The position numbers were made by a program, and so were the translations under genes. Positions 1-7,859 of a stretch of 64,000 nucleotides of DNA are shown here, piece by piece (the first letter of the stretch is position 1; every line of letters starts with the position of its first letter). The stretch is from contig CAWJHV010000007.1 of assembly GCA_963842795.1 (NCBI GenBank), positions 28,166-92,165 of the forward strand, written 5' to 3'. The notes beneath the pieces are model-generated. The model was not told the DNA's origin, did not search any database, and saw only the letters and a program-made list of their open reading frames with translations. This stretch comes from WHSW01 sp963842795. GTDB lineage: Bacteria; Actinomycetota; Thermoleophilia; Solirubrobacterales; 70-9.

Positions 1-56
1 TTCGCGGTCGACTCGTCGAACTCGAGCTGGGCCACGCCCGCCGACGCTCCGCCTAG
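1..56 (+). CDS. C-terminal tail of a gene entering from the left (partial)
   Basis: The frame starting at base 3 is open from the window edge to a TAG at 54-56 and encodes 17 residues ending ELGHARRRSA. Nothing can be said about function. Support comes from the arrangement: its stop overlaps the stop of the convergent molybdopterin oxidoreductase in the tetranucleotide CTAG at 53-56, the same geometry seen at several other convergent pairs in this window. It could also be chance, since open frames are long in GC-rich DNA. Confidence 0.35.
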   Translation, partial: RGRLVELELGHARRRSA

Positions 57-2317
57 GCCGGGGCGCCGCTCGGCTCGCGATCGGCGGCGACGACCTCGAC
101 CGGGATCCCGTTGAGGACCGCGTTGCCCGAGGGCACGTCGACGTCGACCGGGGCGAGCAGGTTGGAGTTCACCCCGGCGTGCTCGGAGGCGACGCCGAGG
201 CGGACGCCGGGGGCGTCGTGGCCCCAGCCGTGGGGGATCGAGACCACTCCGGGCATGATCTCGTCGGTGACCTCGACCGGCGCGACGAGCTCGCCGGACG
301 CGGACGAGATGCGGGCGTGGCCGCCGTCGGTGAGCCCGAGGCGCGCGGCGTCCGCCGGGTTGACCTGGACCGTGCACCGGTCCTTGCCCTTGACCAGCGC
401 CGGGAGGTTGTGCATCCAGGAGTTGTTCGAGCGCAGCTGCCGGCGGCCGATGAGGACCATGTCGCCGTTGACGTGGGCTCCGAGCTCGGCCTCGAGCCTC
501 GGCACGTCGGCGACGATCTCCGCCGGGGCGAGCTCGATCTTCCCCGAGGCGGTCCGCAGGACCTCGGGGATCCGCGGGCGCATCGGGCCGAAGTCGAGCC
601 CGTGCGGGTGCGCCTCCAGCCGCTCGAGGGTGAGCCCGTCGGGGTCGGCGCCGAAGCCGTCGCCGAACGGCCCCACGCGGAGCATGAAGTCGACCAGGCG
701 CTCGGGGCCGCGGCGCTCACCGAGCGCGGCGACGATCTCCTCCGGCGAGCGGCCCTCGATCGGCGACCCGGGGAGGGCCACCTCGCGCGCGACCAGGGTT
801 CCGATCACGAGCTCGTCCCAGGCCTCGATGTCCGCGTCGGCGCCCTGGCCGGCCGCGATCGCCGCCAGCCGCAGCATGATCTCCCACTCGGCTGGCTGCT
901 CGGGCGGTGCGTCGACGATCGCCGGCGACCAGTTGGCGACGCTGCGGACGGCGAGCTGGTAGAGCGCGGCGTCGTAGTGGGCCTTCGCCAGCGGCTCGGG
1001 GGCCGGGAGGACGACGTCGGCGTGGCGGGTGGTCTCGTTGACGTAGATGTCGAGCGAGACCATGAAGTCGAGCGTCTCGACCGCCGCCTCGAGCGCCGCC
1101 GAGTCCGGGGTCGAGACCAGCGGGTTGCCGGCGATCGTCACCAGCGCCCGCACCTGTCCCTCGCCCGGGGTCGAGATCTCCTCCGCGAGGCCGACGACCG
1201 GGAGCTCGCCGAAGACCTCAGGCCGGCCGCTGACCCTGCTCGTCCACCGGCCCATGCGAAAGCCCTTGCCCTGTCCGCCGTTCCCGGCGGAGTTCCGCTG
1301 GCCGGCCGCGGCGAGCGGGAACATCGCCCCGCCCTCGCGATCGAGGTTGCCGGTGAGGTAGTTGAGCACGTCGACGAGCCAGCTCGCGAGCGTCCCGAAG
1401 CGCTGCGTGGTGGTCCCGATCCGGGCGTAGACCGCGGCCCGCTCGGCGCCCGCCAGCTCGTGCGCCATCCGCCGGATCTCGCCCGCCTCGATCCCGCACA
1501 CCGGCGCCACGGCCTCGGGCTCGAAGGGCTCGGCGAGCATCGCGATCCCGGCGGCGCCGCTGGTGTGCTCGGCGAGCCGGCCGGGGTCGGAGAGGCCTTC
1601 TCCGATGAGCACGTTGGCGATCGCGAACAGCAGGTGCGCGTCGGTTCCCGGGCGGATGAAGTGGTGCTCGGAGGCCTCCTTCGCCGTCCGGCTGCGGCGC
1701 GGGTCGACGACCACCACCTTGCCGCCGCGCTCGCGGATCGCGCGCAGCCGTCCGCGCATGTCGGGCGCCGTCAGCAGCGACCCGTTGGAGACCAGCGGGT
1801 TGGCGCCCAGGATCAGGAGGTGGTCGGTGCGGTCGACGTCGGGGATCGGGACGCTGAGCCCACCGCCGAACATCAGCCCCGAGGAGACCTGCTTCGGCAT
1901 CTGGTCGACCGTCGAGGCCGTGTAGATGTTCTTCGTCCCCAGGGCCTTCAGCAGGGGCGCGCCGTAGAGCGTGGGGCCGAGGCTGTGGGCGCCCGGGTTG
2001 CCGATGTAGACGGCGACCGCGTCCCGTCCGCCTCCGGCGAGCGCGGCGGAGAGCCCCTCGTCCACCGCCGCGAACGCCTCCTCCCAAGTCGCCTCGACGA
2101 GCTCGCCGTCGCGGCGGACCAGCGGCGTCGTCAGCCGGTCACCGTCGGTGTGCAGCTGCTTCAGCCCCTGTGACTTGGGGCAGAGGAAGCCCCGGCTGAA
2201 GACGTCGTCGGCATCCCCGCGAACGGAGACGACCTCGTCGCCGCGCATCGTCACCTCGAGCCCGCAGGTCGCTTCGCAGAACGGACAGGTGCGGTAGTGG
2301 ACGGTCTCCGAGGGCAC
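53..2317 (-). CDS. Molybdopterin-dependent oxidoreductase (formate dehydrogenase/BisC-like)
   Basis: A 754-residue member of the Mo-bis-MGD oxidoreductase family. The N-terminus carries the [4Fe-4S] pattern C11-x2-C14-x3-C18-x27-C46. The core follows with IGNPGAHSLG, VDPRRSRTA and IRPGTDAHLLFA, and a C-terminal cofactor-binding domain starts near LRSNNSWMHN. The reading frame stays open far upstream, but homology begins at the GTG at 2317 (PSETVHYRTCPFC), which I take as start. Where many relatives have the Mo-ligating Cys or Sec, the segment STVDQMPKQV has none, so the ligand is probably Ser or Asp. There is no TAT signal, so it is probably cytoplasmic. No accessory subunit or cofactor gene is adjacent, and the substrate is unknown. 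The family call is firm; the reaction is not. Confidence 0.88.
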   Translation of the reverse strand: MPSETVHYRTCPFCEATCGLEVTMRGDEVVSVRGDADDVFSRGFLCPKSQGLKQLHTDGDRLTTPLVRRDGELVEATWEEAFAAVDEGLSAALAGGGRDAVAVYIGNPGAHSLGPTLYGAPLLKALGTKNIYTASTVDQMPKQVSSGLMFGGGLSVPIPDVDRTDHLLILGANPLVSNGSLLTAPDMRGRLRAIRERGGKVVVVDPRRSRTAKEASEHHFIRPGTDAHLLFAIANVLIGEGLSDPGRLAEHTSGAAGIAMLAEPFEPEAVAPVCGIEAGEIRRMAHELAGAERAAVYARIGTTTQRFGTLASWLVDVLNYLTGNLDREGGAMFPLAAAGQRNSAGNGGQGKGFRMGRWTSRVSGRPEVFGELPVVGLAEEISTPGEGQVRALVTIAGNPLVSTPDSAALEAAVETLDFMVSLDIYVNETTRHADVVLPAPEPLAKAHYDAALYQLAVRSVANWSPAIVDAPPEQPAEWEIMLRLAAIAAGQGADADIEAWDELVIGTLVAREVALPGSPIEGRSPEEIVAALGERRGPERLVDFMLRVGPFGDGFGADPDGLTLERLEAHPHGLDFGPMRPRIPEVLRTASGKIELAPAEIVADVPRLEAELGAHVNGDMVLIGRRQLRSNNSWMHNLPALVKGKDRCTVQVNPADAARLGLTDGGHARISSASGELVAPVEVTDEIMPGVVSIPHGWGHDAPGVRLGVASEHAGVNSNLLAPVDVDVPSGNAVLNGIPVEVVAADREPSGAPA

Positions 2318-2386
2318 GCGGCTCCAGCCTACCGCGCGCTCCGATTCGTTCAGCGTCCGCCGCGGGCGGCCGATAAGTGACCCAGC

Positions 2387-3733
2387 ATGCGCCGCGCGCT
2401 CGTGACATCGTCGATCTCGCTCTCGGTCGTCGGCGCACTCGCGCTCGCGGGCGCGGCGGGGGCGAGCCGGCCGGGCGACACCGAGCACGGCGTCAATCGG
2501 GCGAGGCTCGCCGCGAAGGCCGAGCGCACGGTCGAGGCGCGCAACGGGATCGAGGTGACCCGCATCAGCCGCTGCGGCCCGAAGCGGCGCCGGGGCAAGG
2601 TCGACTACGGCACCTGGATCTGCGAGTGGCGCGCCGAGGGCGCCTACCCGGGGGCTGTGCCGTACGCGTGCGCCGGGAAGGCGGTCTGGCGCCGGCACCG
2701 AAAGCGCTGGCGCGTCGACCGCTGCGAAAACCGCTTGCAGCCGATGGCGCCGCTGCTCGACACGCCCAACCCCCCGCCCACCTTCGGCTTCAACGAGGAC
2801 TGGATCTTCGCGCCGCCCACGGCGTTCGACCTGCTCGAGGCGAGCGACGCCGAGGTCGCGCGCTCGAGCCTCCCCTGGGCCGGGGTCGAGCCGAACCCCG
2901 GCTCGTTCAACTGGTACGGCTCCGACGTCGCCTACGAGCGCATGCTCGCGCGCGGGATCCGGCCCCTGTGGGTGCTGATCGGCGCCCCGTGCTACGCCCA
3001 GGACGACCCCGGCGCCTGCGCCCGTGGCGATGATCAGCTCCATCCGTCGCCGCAGCACTACGACGAGTTCGCGCGGTTCGCGGTCTCGGTGGCGAGGCGA
3101 TATCCCGCATCGATCGGGATCGAGGTCTGGAACGAGCCCAACTACCCGAAGTTCTGGGGCGGGCCTCCGCAGCCCGACGACTACGCGCGGATGCTGAAGA
3201 CGGTGGCCGCCGCACTTCACTCCGAGGTACCGGGGATGACCGTGGTCAGCGCCGGGCTCTCTCCGCACGCCGACTCGGACACGAGCGGATCGATCGGCTT
3301 CCGCGACTTCCTGATCGAGCTCTACGAGCAGGGCGCCGCGCAGGCGGCCGACGCGATCGGCGTCCATCCGTATCCCGGGGTGGGGCCTTCGGAGGACTAC
3401 CTCGGCGACGTCAGGGTCTACCTCGGGAAGGTCAGGAACGTGATCGAGCGCTACGGCGACGCGGCGAAGCCGCTGTGGGCGACCGAGTTCGGCGTCTCGA
3501 CCACCGGACCGGTCGCCTTCGATCCCGCCGCCCAGGGTCGCGCCCTGACCGAGCTCTACGAGATGTTCCGGCGTATCGAGGGCATCCGGCTGGCGGTCGT
3601 CCATCGGTTCGTCGAGAACCCGAGCCTCGCGGGGCGCGAGGGAGGCTTCGGCGTGCTCAGCAAGGGCCTGGACCCCAAGCCCGCCTTCTGCGACCTCGCC
3701 CGGCTGCGCGGCGCCGAGCCGCCCGGCTGCTAG
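2387..3733 (+). CDS. Secreted glycoside hydrolase, clan GH-A type (GH39/GH5-like)
   Basis: 448 residues with a signal peptide (basic MRR, hydrophobic run, cut near AGAAGASR). A basic region with four Cys follows, and a TIM-barrel glycosidase domain runs from about residue 130 to the end. EVWNEPN places the likely acid/base Glu at residue 250, and WATEFGVST places the likely nucleophile Glu at 367, at the ends of strands 4 and 7 as expected for clan GH-A. Probably hydrolyses a plant or microbial polysaccharide outside the cell; the substrate cannot be read from sequence. It diverges from the molybdoenzyme gene across a 69-bp gap. Its TAG shares CTAG at 3730-3733 with the convergent ppx stop. 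Confidence 0.8.
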   Translation: MRRALVTSSISLSVVGALALAGAAGASRPGDTEHGVNRARLAAKAERTVEARNGIEVTRISRCGPKRRRGKVDYGTWICEWRAEGAYPGAVPYACAGKAVWRRHRKRWRVDRCENRLQPMAPLLDTPNPPPTFGFNEDWIFAPPTAFDLLEASDAEVARSSLPWAGVEPNPGSFNWYGSDVAYERMLARGIRPLWVLIGAPCYAQDDPGACARGDDQLHPSPQHYDEFARFAVSVARRYPASIGIEVWNEPNYPKFWGGPPQPDDYARMLKTVAAALHSEVPGMTVVSAGLSPHADSDTSGSIGFRDFLIELYEQGAAQAADAIGVHPYPGVGPSEDYLGDVRVYLGKVRNVIERYGDAAKPLWATEFGVSTTGPVAFDPAAQGRALTELYEMFRRIEGIRLAVVHRFVENPSLAGREGGFGVLSKGLDPKPAFCDLARLRGAEPPGC

Positions 3734-4647
3734 GCGGCCGCGGCGGCGCCGAGTGCCGCGCCCCAGAGGATGTCGTGCTCGGAGACCTCGATCTCCGAGA
3801 GCCCGAAGGCGCGCATCACCTGGATCAGGATCACGACCCCGGCGACGATCGTCGGCGCGCGGCCGCGATGCAGGCCGACGACCTCGAGCCGATCGGCGAG
3901 CGGCATGCTCGCCAGCAGCGAGCACATCCGCTGGATCGACTCGAGCGAGAGGTGCGAGCCGTGGACGAGGTCGGGGTCGTAGGGGTCGAGGCGCTGGTCG
4001 ATCGCGGCCAGCGAGGTCGGCGTCCCCGCGACGCCGATCCCGAGGTTGGCCTGCGCCAGCGCCTCCCCCTCGAGCGAGGCGCCGATCAGGGTCTCGACGT
4101 CCTTGGCCAGCCGTTCGAGCTCGGCCGCCTCCGGCGGGTCGTGGCTGATGTAGCGCTCGGTGTGGCGGACCGTGCCCGCCTGCAGCGAGGCGTAGAAGCC
4201 GACGTCCGGTCCGTCGCCGATCACGAGCTCGGTCGAGCCGCCGCCGATGTCGACGACCAGCGTCTTCGGTGTCGGCGGGCGTTCGGCGCTGGCTCCGATG
4301 TACGTCAGCCGCGCCTCCTCGGCTCCGTCGAGGATCTCGGCGTCGAGCGCGAAGCGCTCCCGCAGCTCGGCGAGGAACATCGAGCCGTTGCCCGCGTCGC
4401 GCACGGCGCTGGTCGCGATCGCGCTCACCCGGTCGACGCCCAGCTCCTCGTAGGTGGCCTTGTAGTCGGCGACGGTCGCGCAGACGTCCTCGATCGCTTC
4501 GTTGGACAGCTGCCCCGAGGTGTCGACGCCGCGCCCGAGCCGGGTCACGGTCGAGCGCCGCTCGATCTCGCGCACGCGGCCCTCCGCGACCTCGGCGACG
4601 AGCAGCCGGGTCGAGTTCGTGCCCATGTCGACGACGCCAACTCGCAA
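3730..4647 (-). CDS. ppx: Ppx/GppA-family exopolyphosphatase / pppGpp phosphohydrolase
   Basis: 305 residues with the ASKHA phosphatase signature: phosphate-1 loop VVDMGTNSTRLLV at the N-terminus, ATSAVRDAGNG, and phosphate-2 loop VVDIGGGSTELVIG. This is the short single-module form (about 300 aa) common in actinobacteria, expected to release phosphate from polyphosphate termini or act on (p)ppGpp. The start is a TTG at 4647; no in-frame ATG lies before the first conserved strand. It stands alone, convergent with the glycosidase and sharing a 4-bp stop overlap. Cytoplasmic. Whether it prefers polyphosphate or pppGpp cannot be decided from sequence. Confidence 0.88.
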   Translation of the reverse strand: MRVGVVDMGTNSTRLLVAEVAEGRVREIERRSTVTRLGRGVDTSGQLSNEAIEDVCATVADYKATYEELGVDRVSAIATSAVRDAGNGSMFLAELRERFALDAEILDGAEEARLTYIGASAERPPTPKTLVVDIGGGSTELVIGDGPDVGFYASLQAGTVRHTERYISHDPPEAAELERLAKDVETLIGASLEGEALAQANLGIGVAGTPTSLAAIDQRLDPYDPDLVHGSHLSLESIQRMCSLLASMPLADRLEVVGLHRGRAPTIVAGVVILIQVMRAFGLSEIEVSEHDILWGAALGAAAAA

Positions 4648-4687
4648 GGGGGCAGCATCCTAAGCGCTGGCCCCGGGCCTTCCGGCC

Positions 4688-5716
4688 TCAGTCGGGGACG
4701 TCCACGGTCCGCCTGATCGTCTTGCGGTTCTTGGCCGAGTCGGCGAGCTCGAGGCGCAGGCGGGCGGGGCCGCCCTCGAGGCTCTCGGGGAGCTCGAGCC
4801 GCAGCCTGGACCTGCCGGGCCGTACCGTCCGCCGCCGTTTGGCGAGCGTGCGTCCGCCGCGCACGAGCCTCGCCTCCGCGTCGACCCGCTCGTCGCTGGT
4901 GAGCGTGAGCTTCAGCGTCCGCGTGCTGTCGCGCTTGGAGAACTCGGTCGACAGCAGCTTGGCGTCAACCGCGTCGTCGCCGGGGACGTCCCCCTGCGAG
5001 GGCAGCCCGCTGAGTCCCACCGTGATCGCCCCGCTGTAGCCGTTGTTGACGCTGCCCCTGAGCGGGACGAGCACCTCGGAGTCGTTGGCGTAGATGCCGT
5101 CCTGGCTGTTCTGGGTCGTGCCTGCGCCGGTGTAGGCCGGAGTCGCCTCCACCGCGTCGACGGTCGCCTGGTCGAAGAACAGCTGCGAGGTGAACTCGTA
5201 GGTCTGCTGGTCGTCCTCGAAGCTGCGGACCTTGAAGTGAACGTGCACCGCCCGGCCCGGGTACCAGCCGGGGAAGATGGTCGTGAACCCCACCTTGCCG
5301 TTGGAGTCGGTCGCCTGGAGTCCGCGGAGGAAGTCCTGGCCCGTGGTCCCGTTAGCGCTCACGTCCGAGTACAGCCCGCCGGCGTCGCAGTGCCACACAT
5401 CGACCACGGCGCCGGTCGCCGGAGCGCAGTCGTCGTCGATCCGCAACACGGTGATCTCGAGGTCCAGCGGCACGCCTGGGCGCGTGCTCGATCCGTTCGA
5501 GTTCGAGCGGATGTCGGAGCGGTTCAGCAGCTCCTCGACGAAGAACGGGCCCTCGGTCTTCTCCGGGGTGAGCACGCAGGACGCGGCGGCGGCCCCGTCC
5601 GGCTCCGCGGCGCCCCCGGCCAGGCCCAGCTTGACGACCAACGCGGCACCGGCGAGTCCAGCGGCGGCGCCGAGAGTCTGGCGGCGGGTGAGCCGGTGAC
5701 GGCGGTCCGGGTTCAT
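4688..5716 (-). CDS. Tat-exported intradiol ring-cleavage dioxygenase-like protein
   Basis: 342 residues. The N-terminus has a twin-arginine signal (RLTRRQTLGAAAGLAG). The middle, about residues 45-245, matches the catalytic domain of protocatechuate 3,4-dioxygenase/catechol 1,2-dioxygenase: EGPFFVEE, DVWHCDAGGLYSD and PGWYPGRAVHVHFKV. The latter two contain the two Tyr and two His expected to bind non-haem Fe(III). The last ~95 residues form an extra Arg/Leu-rich beta domain of a kind I associate with secreted Thermoleophilia proteins. Export is unusual for an aromatic-ring dioxygenase, so the substrate may be extracellular lignin- or humus-derived phenolics (inference). It diverges from a small ABM-like gene at 5821. 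No other aromatic-degradation gene adjoins. Confidence 0.8.
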   Translation of the reverse strand: MNPDRRHRLTRRQTLGAAAGLAGAALVVKLGLAGGAAEPDGAAAASCVLTPEKTEGPFFVEELLNRSDIRSNSNGSSTRPGVPLDLEITVLRIDDDCAPATGAVVDVWHCDAGGLYSDVSANGTTGQDFLRGLQATDSNGKVGFTTIFPGWYPGRAVHVHFKVRSFEDDQQTYEFTSQLFFDQATVDAVEATPAYTGAGTTQNSQDGIYANDSEVLVPLRGSVNNGYSGAITVGLSGLPSQGDVPGDDAVDAKLLSTEFSKRDSTRTLKLTLTSDERVDAEARLVRGGRTLAKRRRTVRPGRSRLRLELPESLEGGPARLRLELADSAKNRKTIRRTVDVPD

Positions 5717-5820
5717 TCAGCGATTCTCCTTCTTCGGGTGCCTATCGAAGCTACGGCGGGAATCGCAAAGCGGCATAAGAAACGGGGTTAGGATCGACGC
5801 AAACGAAAGAGGAGAGTGCC

Positions 5821-6105
5821 ATGCACGCTCGTGTCGTCAGGTTCACCGATGTGAGTCCCGACCGCATCGCCGAGATCGTCGCCCGGATCGAGGAACAGGA
5901 CGGGCCGCCGCCCGGGGTGGATGCCAGCGGGATGAAGCTCCTGGTCGACGAGTCGCAGGGGTCCGCGATCTTCGTCGGCTTCTTCGAGACGGAGGAGAAG
6001 ATGCGCGAGGCGAGCGCCGTCTTCGATCAGATGGACTCCTCGGACACGCCCGGAACCCGCGCTTCGGTGGACCTGTGCGAGGTGAAGATCGAGCGCGAGG
6101 CGTAG
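5821..6105 (+). CDS. Small alpha/beta-barrel (ABM/EthD-like) protein
   Basis: 94 residues with the length and strand-helix-helix-strand pattern of dimeric alpha/beta-barrel proteins (antibiotic biosynthesis monooxygenase/EthD superfamily): starts ARVVRFTDV, middle GSAIFVGFFETEEKM, ends VDLCEVKIE. Such proteins act as small cofactor-free monooxygenases or stress proteins, or have no known activity. A strong ribosome site (AGAGGAGAG, 5809-5817) precedes the ATG. The divergent neighbour is the exported dioxygenase. The catalytic role is unknown; the family call rests on fold pattern only. Confidence 0.65.
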   Translation: MHARVVRFTDVSPDRIAEIVARIEEQDGPPPGVDASGMKLLVDESQGSAIFVGFFETEEKMREASAVFDQMDSSDTPGTRASVDLCEVKIEREA

Positions 6106-6114
6106 CCGGGAGGC

Positions 6115-6894
6115 CTACTCCCGGTCCCCGGTCGCCGGCGTCAGCGCCGGCGACCCACCGCCGGTTGCGCGGCGCACGAGGCGCGGGGTGAGCGCGCGCG
6201 CTGCGGCGGCGAGCGCGTAGACGCGGGGCACGTAACGCTCGGCCTTGCCGCCGGGCCCGGCCTCGACGATCGCCTCGGCGACCCGCTCAGGGGTCGAGAC
6301 CAGCCATCGCGTCGCGGCCCGGTCGCGCAGCTCCCGCTGGGGAAAGCCCTCCGTGGCGACGAAGCCCGGGAGCACGAGCCCGACGTGGACGCCGTTGTCG
6401 CGCTCCTCGAGGCAGAGCGCGTCGGTCCAGCCCGCGAGCGCGAACTTGCTCGCCGAGTAGCTGCCCGAGTTCGGCCGCGAGACCCGGCCGGCGGTGCTGG
6501 CGACGTTGACGATCGCGCTCGGGGCCGACCGGCGCACGATCGGCAGCAGCGCCTCGGTGAGCCGGACGACCGCGTCGAAGTTGAGCTCCATATGGCGACG
6601 CACGTTCTCCCAGCCGCTCTCCGCGAACGTCCCGCGCCAGGCGGCGCCCGCGTTGTTGACCAGGAGGTCGAGCCGGCCGTGCTCGGCCTCGACCGTCTCG
6701 GCGACCCGGGCCGGCGCCTCCGGGTCGGTGAGGTCGGCGGCGATCACCGTTGCCCCACCGAGCTCCGCGGCGAGCTCGCGCAGCCGCTGCTCGCGGCGGG
6801 CGACGAGCACCAGCCTGGCGCCGGGCTCGCGCGCGAGCCGCCGCGCGGTTGCGGCACCGATCCCGCTCGAGGCTCCGGTGACCAGCGCGACCAT
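6115..6894 (-). CDS. Short-chain dehydrogenase/reductase
   Basis: 259-residue classical SDR: NAD(P)-binding TGASSGIGAATARRL at residues 6-20, NNAG after strand 4, Ser plus YSASK as the catalytic pair, and a C-terminal extension typical of the DltE/YqjQ-like branch. The Arg residues after beta-2 (VARREQR) suggest NADPH preference. It lies downstream of a second SDR (6999-7859) on the same strand across 104 bp holding a near-perfect 13-bp inverted repeat, so it may have its own control. Substrate unknown. Confidence 0.85.
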   Translation of the reverse strand: MVALVTGASSGIGAATARRLAREPGARLVLVARREQRLRELAAELGGATVIAADLTDPEAPARVAETVEAEHGRLDLLVNNAGAAWRGTFAESGWENVRRHMELNFDAVVRLTEALLPIVRRSAPSAIVNVASTAGRVSRPNSGSYSASKFALAGWTDALCLEERDNGVHVGLVLPGFVATEGFPQRELRDRAATRWLVSTPERVAEAIVEAGPGGKAERYVPRVYALAAAARALTPRLVRRATGGGSPALTPATGDRE

Positions 6895-6930
6895 CGGCCC
6901 GAGCCTATTCCCCCCTCATTCGCCGAGAGT

Positions 6931-6961
6931 CATCTCAACCACCGTAGAGGTGGTTCAGATG
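6931..6961. promoter_or_regulatory. 13-bp inverted repeat between two SDR genes (operator or terminator)
   Basis: Left arm catctcaaccacc (6931-6943), loop gtaga, right arm ggtggttcagatg (6949-6961); 12 of 13 positions pair. It lies 37 bp upstream of the SDR start at 6894 and 38 bp downstream of the SDR stop at 6999. There is no T-run after the stem on the minus strand, so a repressor operator for the 6115-6894 gene is as likely as a terminator. Confidence 0.5.
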
Positions 6962-6998
6962 TCACTCGACCGGCGGCGTGCGCCCGCCGCGGAGGACG

Positions 6999-7859
6999 CT
7001 AGGCGCGGTCGAGCTCGCGCTCGACCACCCGATCGAACACACGGCTCGGCAGCAGGTTCATCGCCGTCCCCTGGACCTTGGCGTCGAGGCCCACCAGGTA
7101 GCGCGCCTTCGGCTTCGCCGCGGTGAGCGCGCGCTCGACCGCCTCGGCGACGGTGTCGGGCGACGCGCCTCGGGCGCCGATCTTCGCCGATAGCGTCTGC
7201 ACCCGATCGAGCCGCTCGCCGTAGAGCTCCATGAGCTCGGCGCCCATCGACTCCCGGATCCGGGGCGCCTGCGCCTCGCCCTTGCCCCAGAACGGGGTCG
7301 CGATCGCACCGGGCTCGATGATCGAGACCTTGACCCCGAACGGGCGCATCTCCTGGCGCAACGAGTCGCCGACGGCGCTGATCGCGGCCTTCGAGGCGTT
7401 GTAGGCGGCGAGGTAGGGGAGCCCGCCACGACCGCCGACCGACGACATGAGCACGACCCGGCCGCGGGCGGTGCGGATCATCGCCAGCAGCGCCTGGGTG
7501 ACCGCGACCTGGCCGACCACGTTCACCTCGAGCTGGTGCCGGAGCTCGTCCAGGTCGATGCCCTCCACCGGTCCGGGGACGACGATGCCGGCGTTGTTGA
7601 CCAGCCCTGCCAGCCGCCCGCCGGTCTGCTCGCGCACCCGGTCGGCCGCGGCGGCGACCTGGTCGGCGTCGACGACGTCGCAGATCAGCGGCTCGAGCCG
7701 CTCCGAGGCCTCGGCCCGCAGCGACTCTCCGTCCTCGGTCTTGCGAACGCCGGCGAAGACCTGAAACCCGGCGCGATCGAGCCGCAGGGCGCAGGCGCGG
7801 CCGATCCCGGTCGAGCTGCCGGTGATCACCACCGCGCCCCGGCCGGCGGCGGCGCTCAT
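6999..7859 (-). CDS. Short-chain dehydrogenase/reductase
   Basis: 286-residue SDR: TGSSTGIGRACALRL near the N-terminus, CDVVDADQV, NNAGI, SSVGGRGG, and the catalytic YNASK. The long C-terminus (GLDAKVQGTAMNLLPSRVFDRVVERELDRA) resembles the retinol/hydroxysteroid dehydrogenase-like branch. The start ATG overlaps the stop of the upstream hydrolase in ATGA (7856-7859), indicating translational coupling. The coupling suggests that the two enzymes act on successive intermediates, but the substrate is unknown. Confidence 0.85.
   Translation of the reverse strand: MSAAAGRGAVVITGSSTGIGRACALRLDRAGFQVFAGVRKTEDGESLRAEASERLEPLICDVVDADQVAAAADRVREQTGGRLAGLVNNAGIVVPGPVEGIDLDELRHQLEVNVVGQVAVTQALLAMIRTARGRVVLMSSVGGRGGLPYLAAYNASKAAISAVGDSLRQEMRPFGVKVSIIEPGAIATPFWGKGEAQAPRIRESMGAELMELYGERLDRVQTLSAKIGARGASPDTVAEAVERALTAAKPKARYLVGLDAKVQGTAMNLLPSRVFDRVVERELDRA

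Noticed and set aside
179..2173. 664-codon open frame on the plus strand
   Set aside because: It lies opposite the molybdoenzyme and gives Arg/Asp/Gly-rich low-complexity protein typical of GC-rich antisense frames.
2318..3925. Continuation of the molybdoenzyme reading frame upstream to 3925
   Set aside because: It is antisense to the glycosidase gene, is Arg/Ala/Gly-rich without motifs, and homology starts exactly at GTG 2317.
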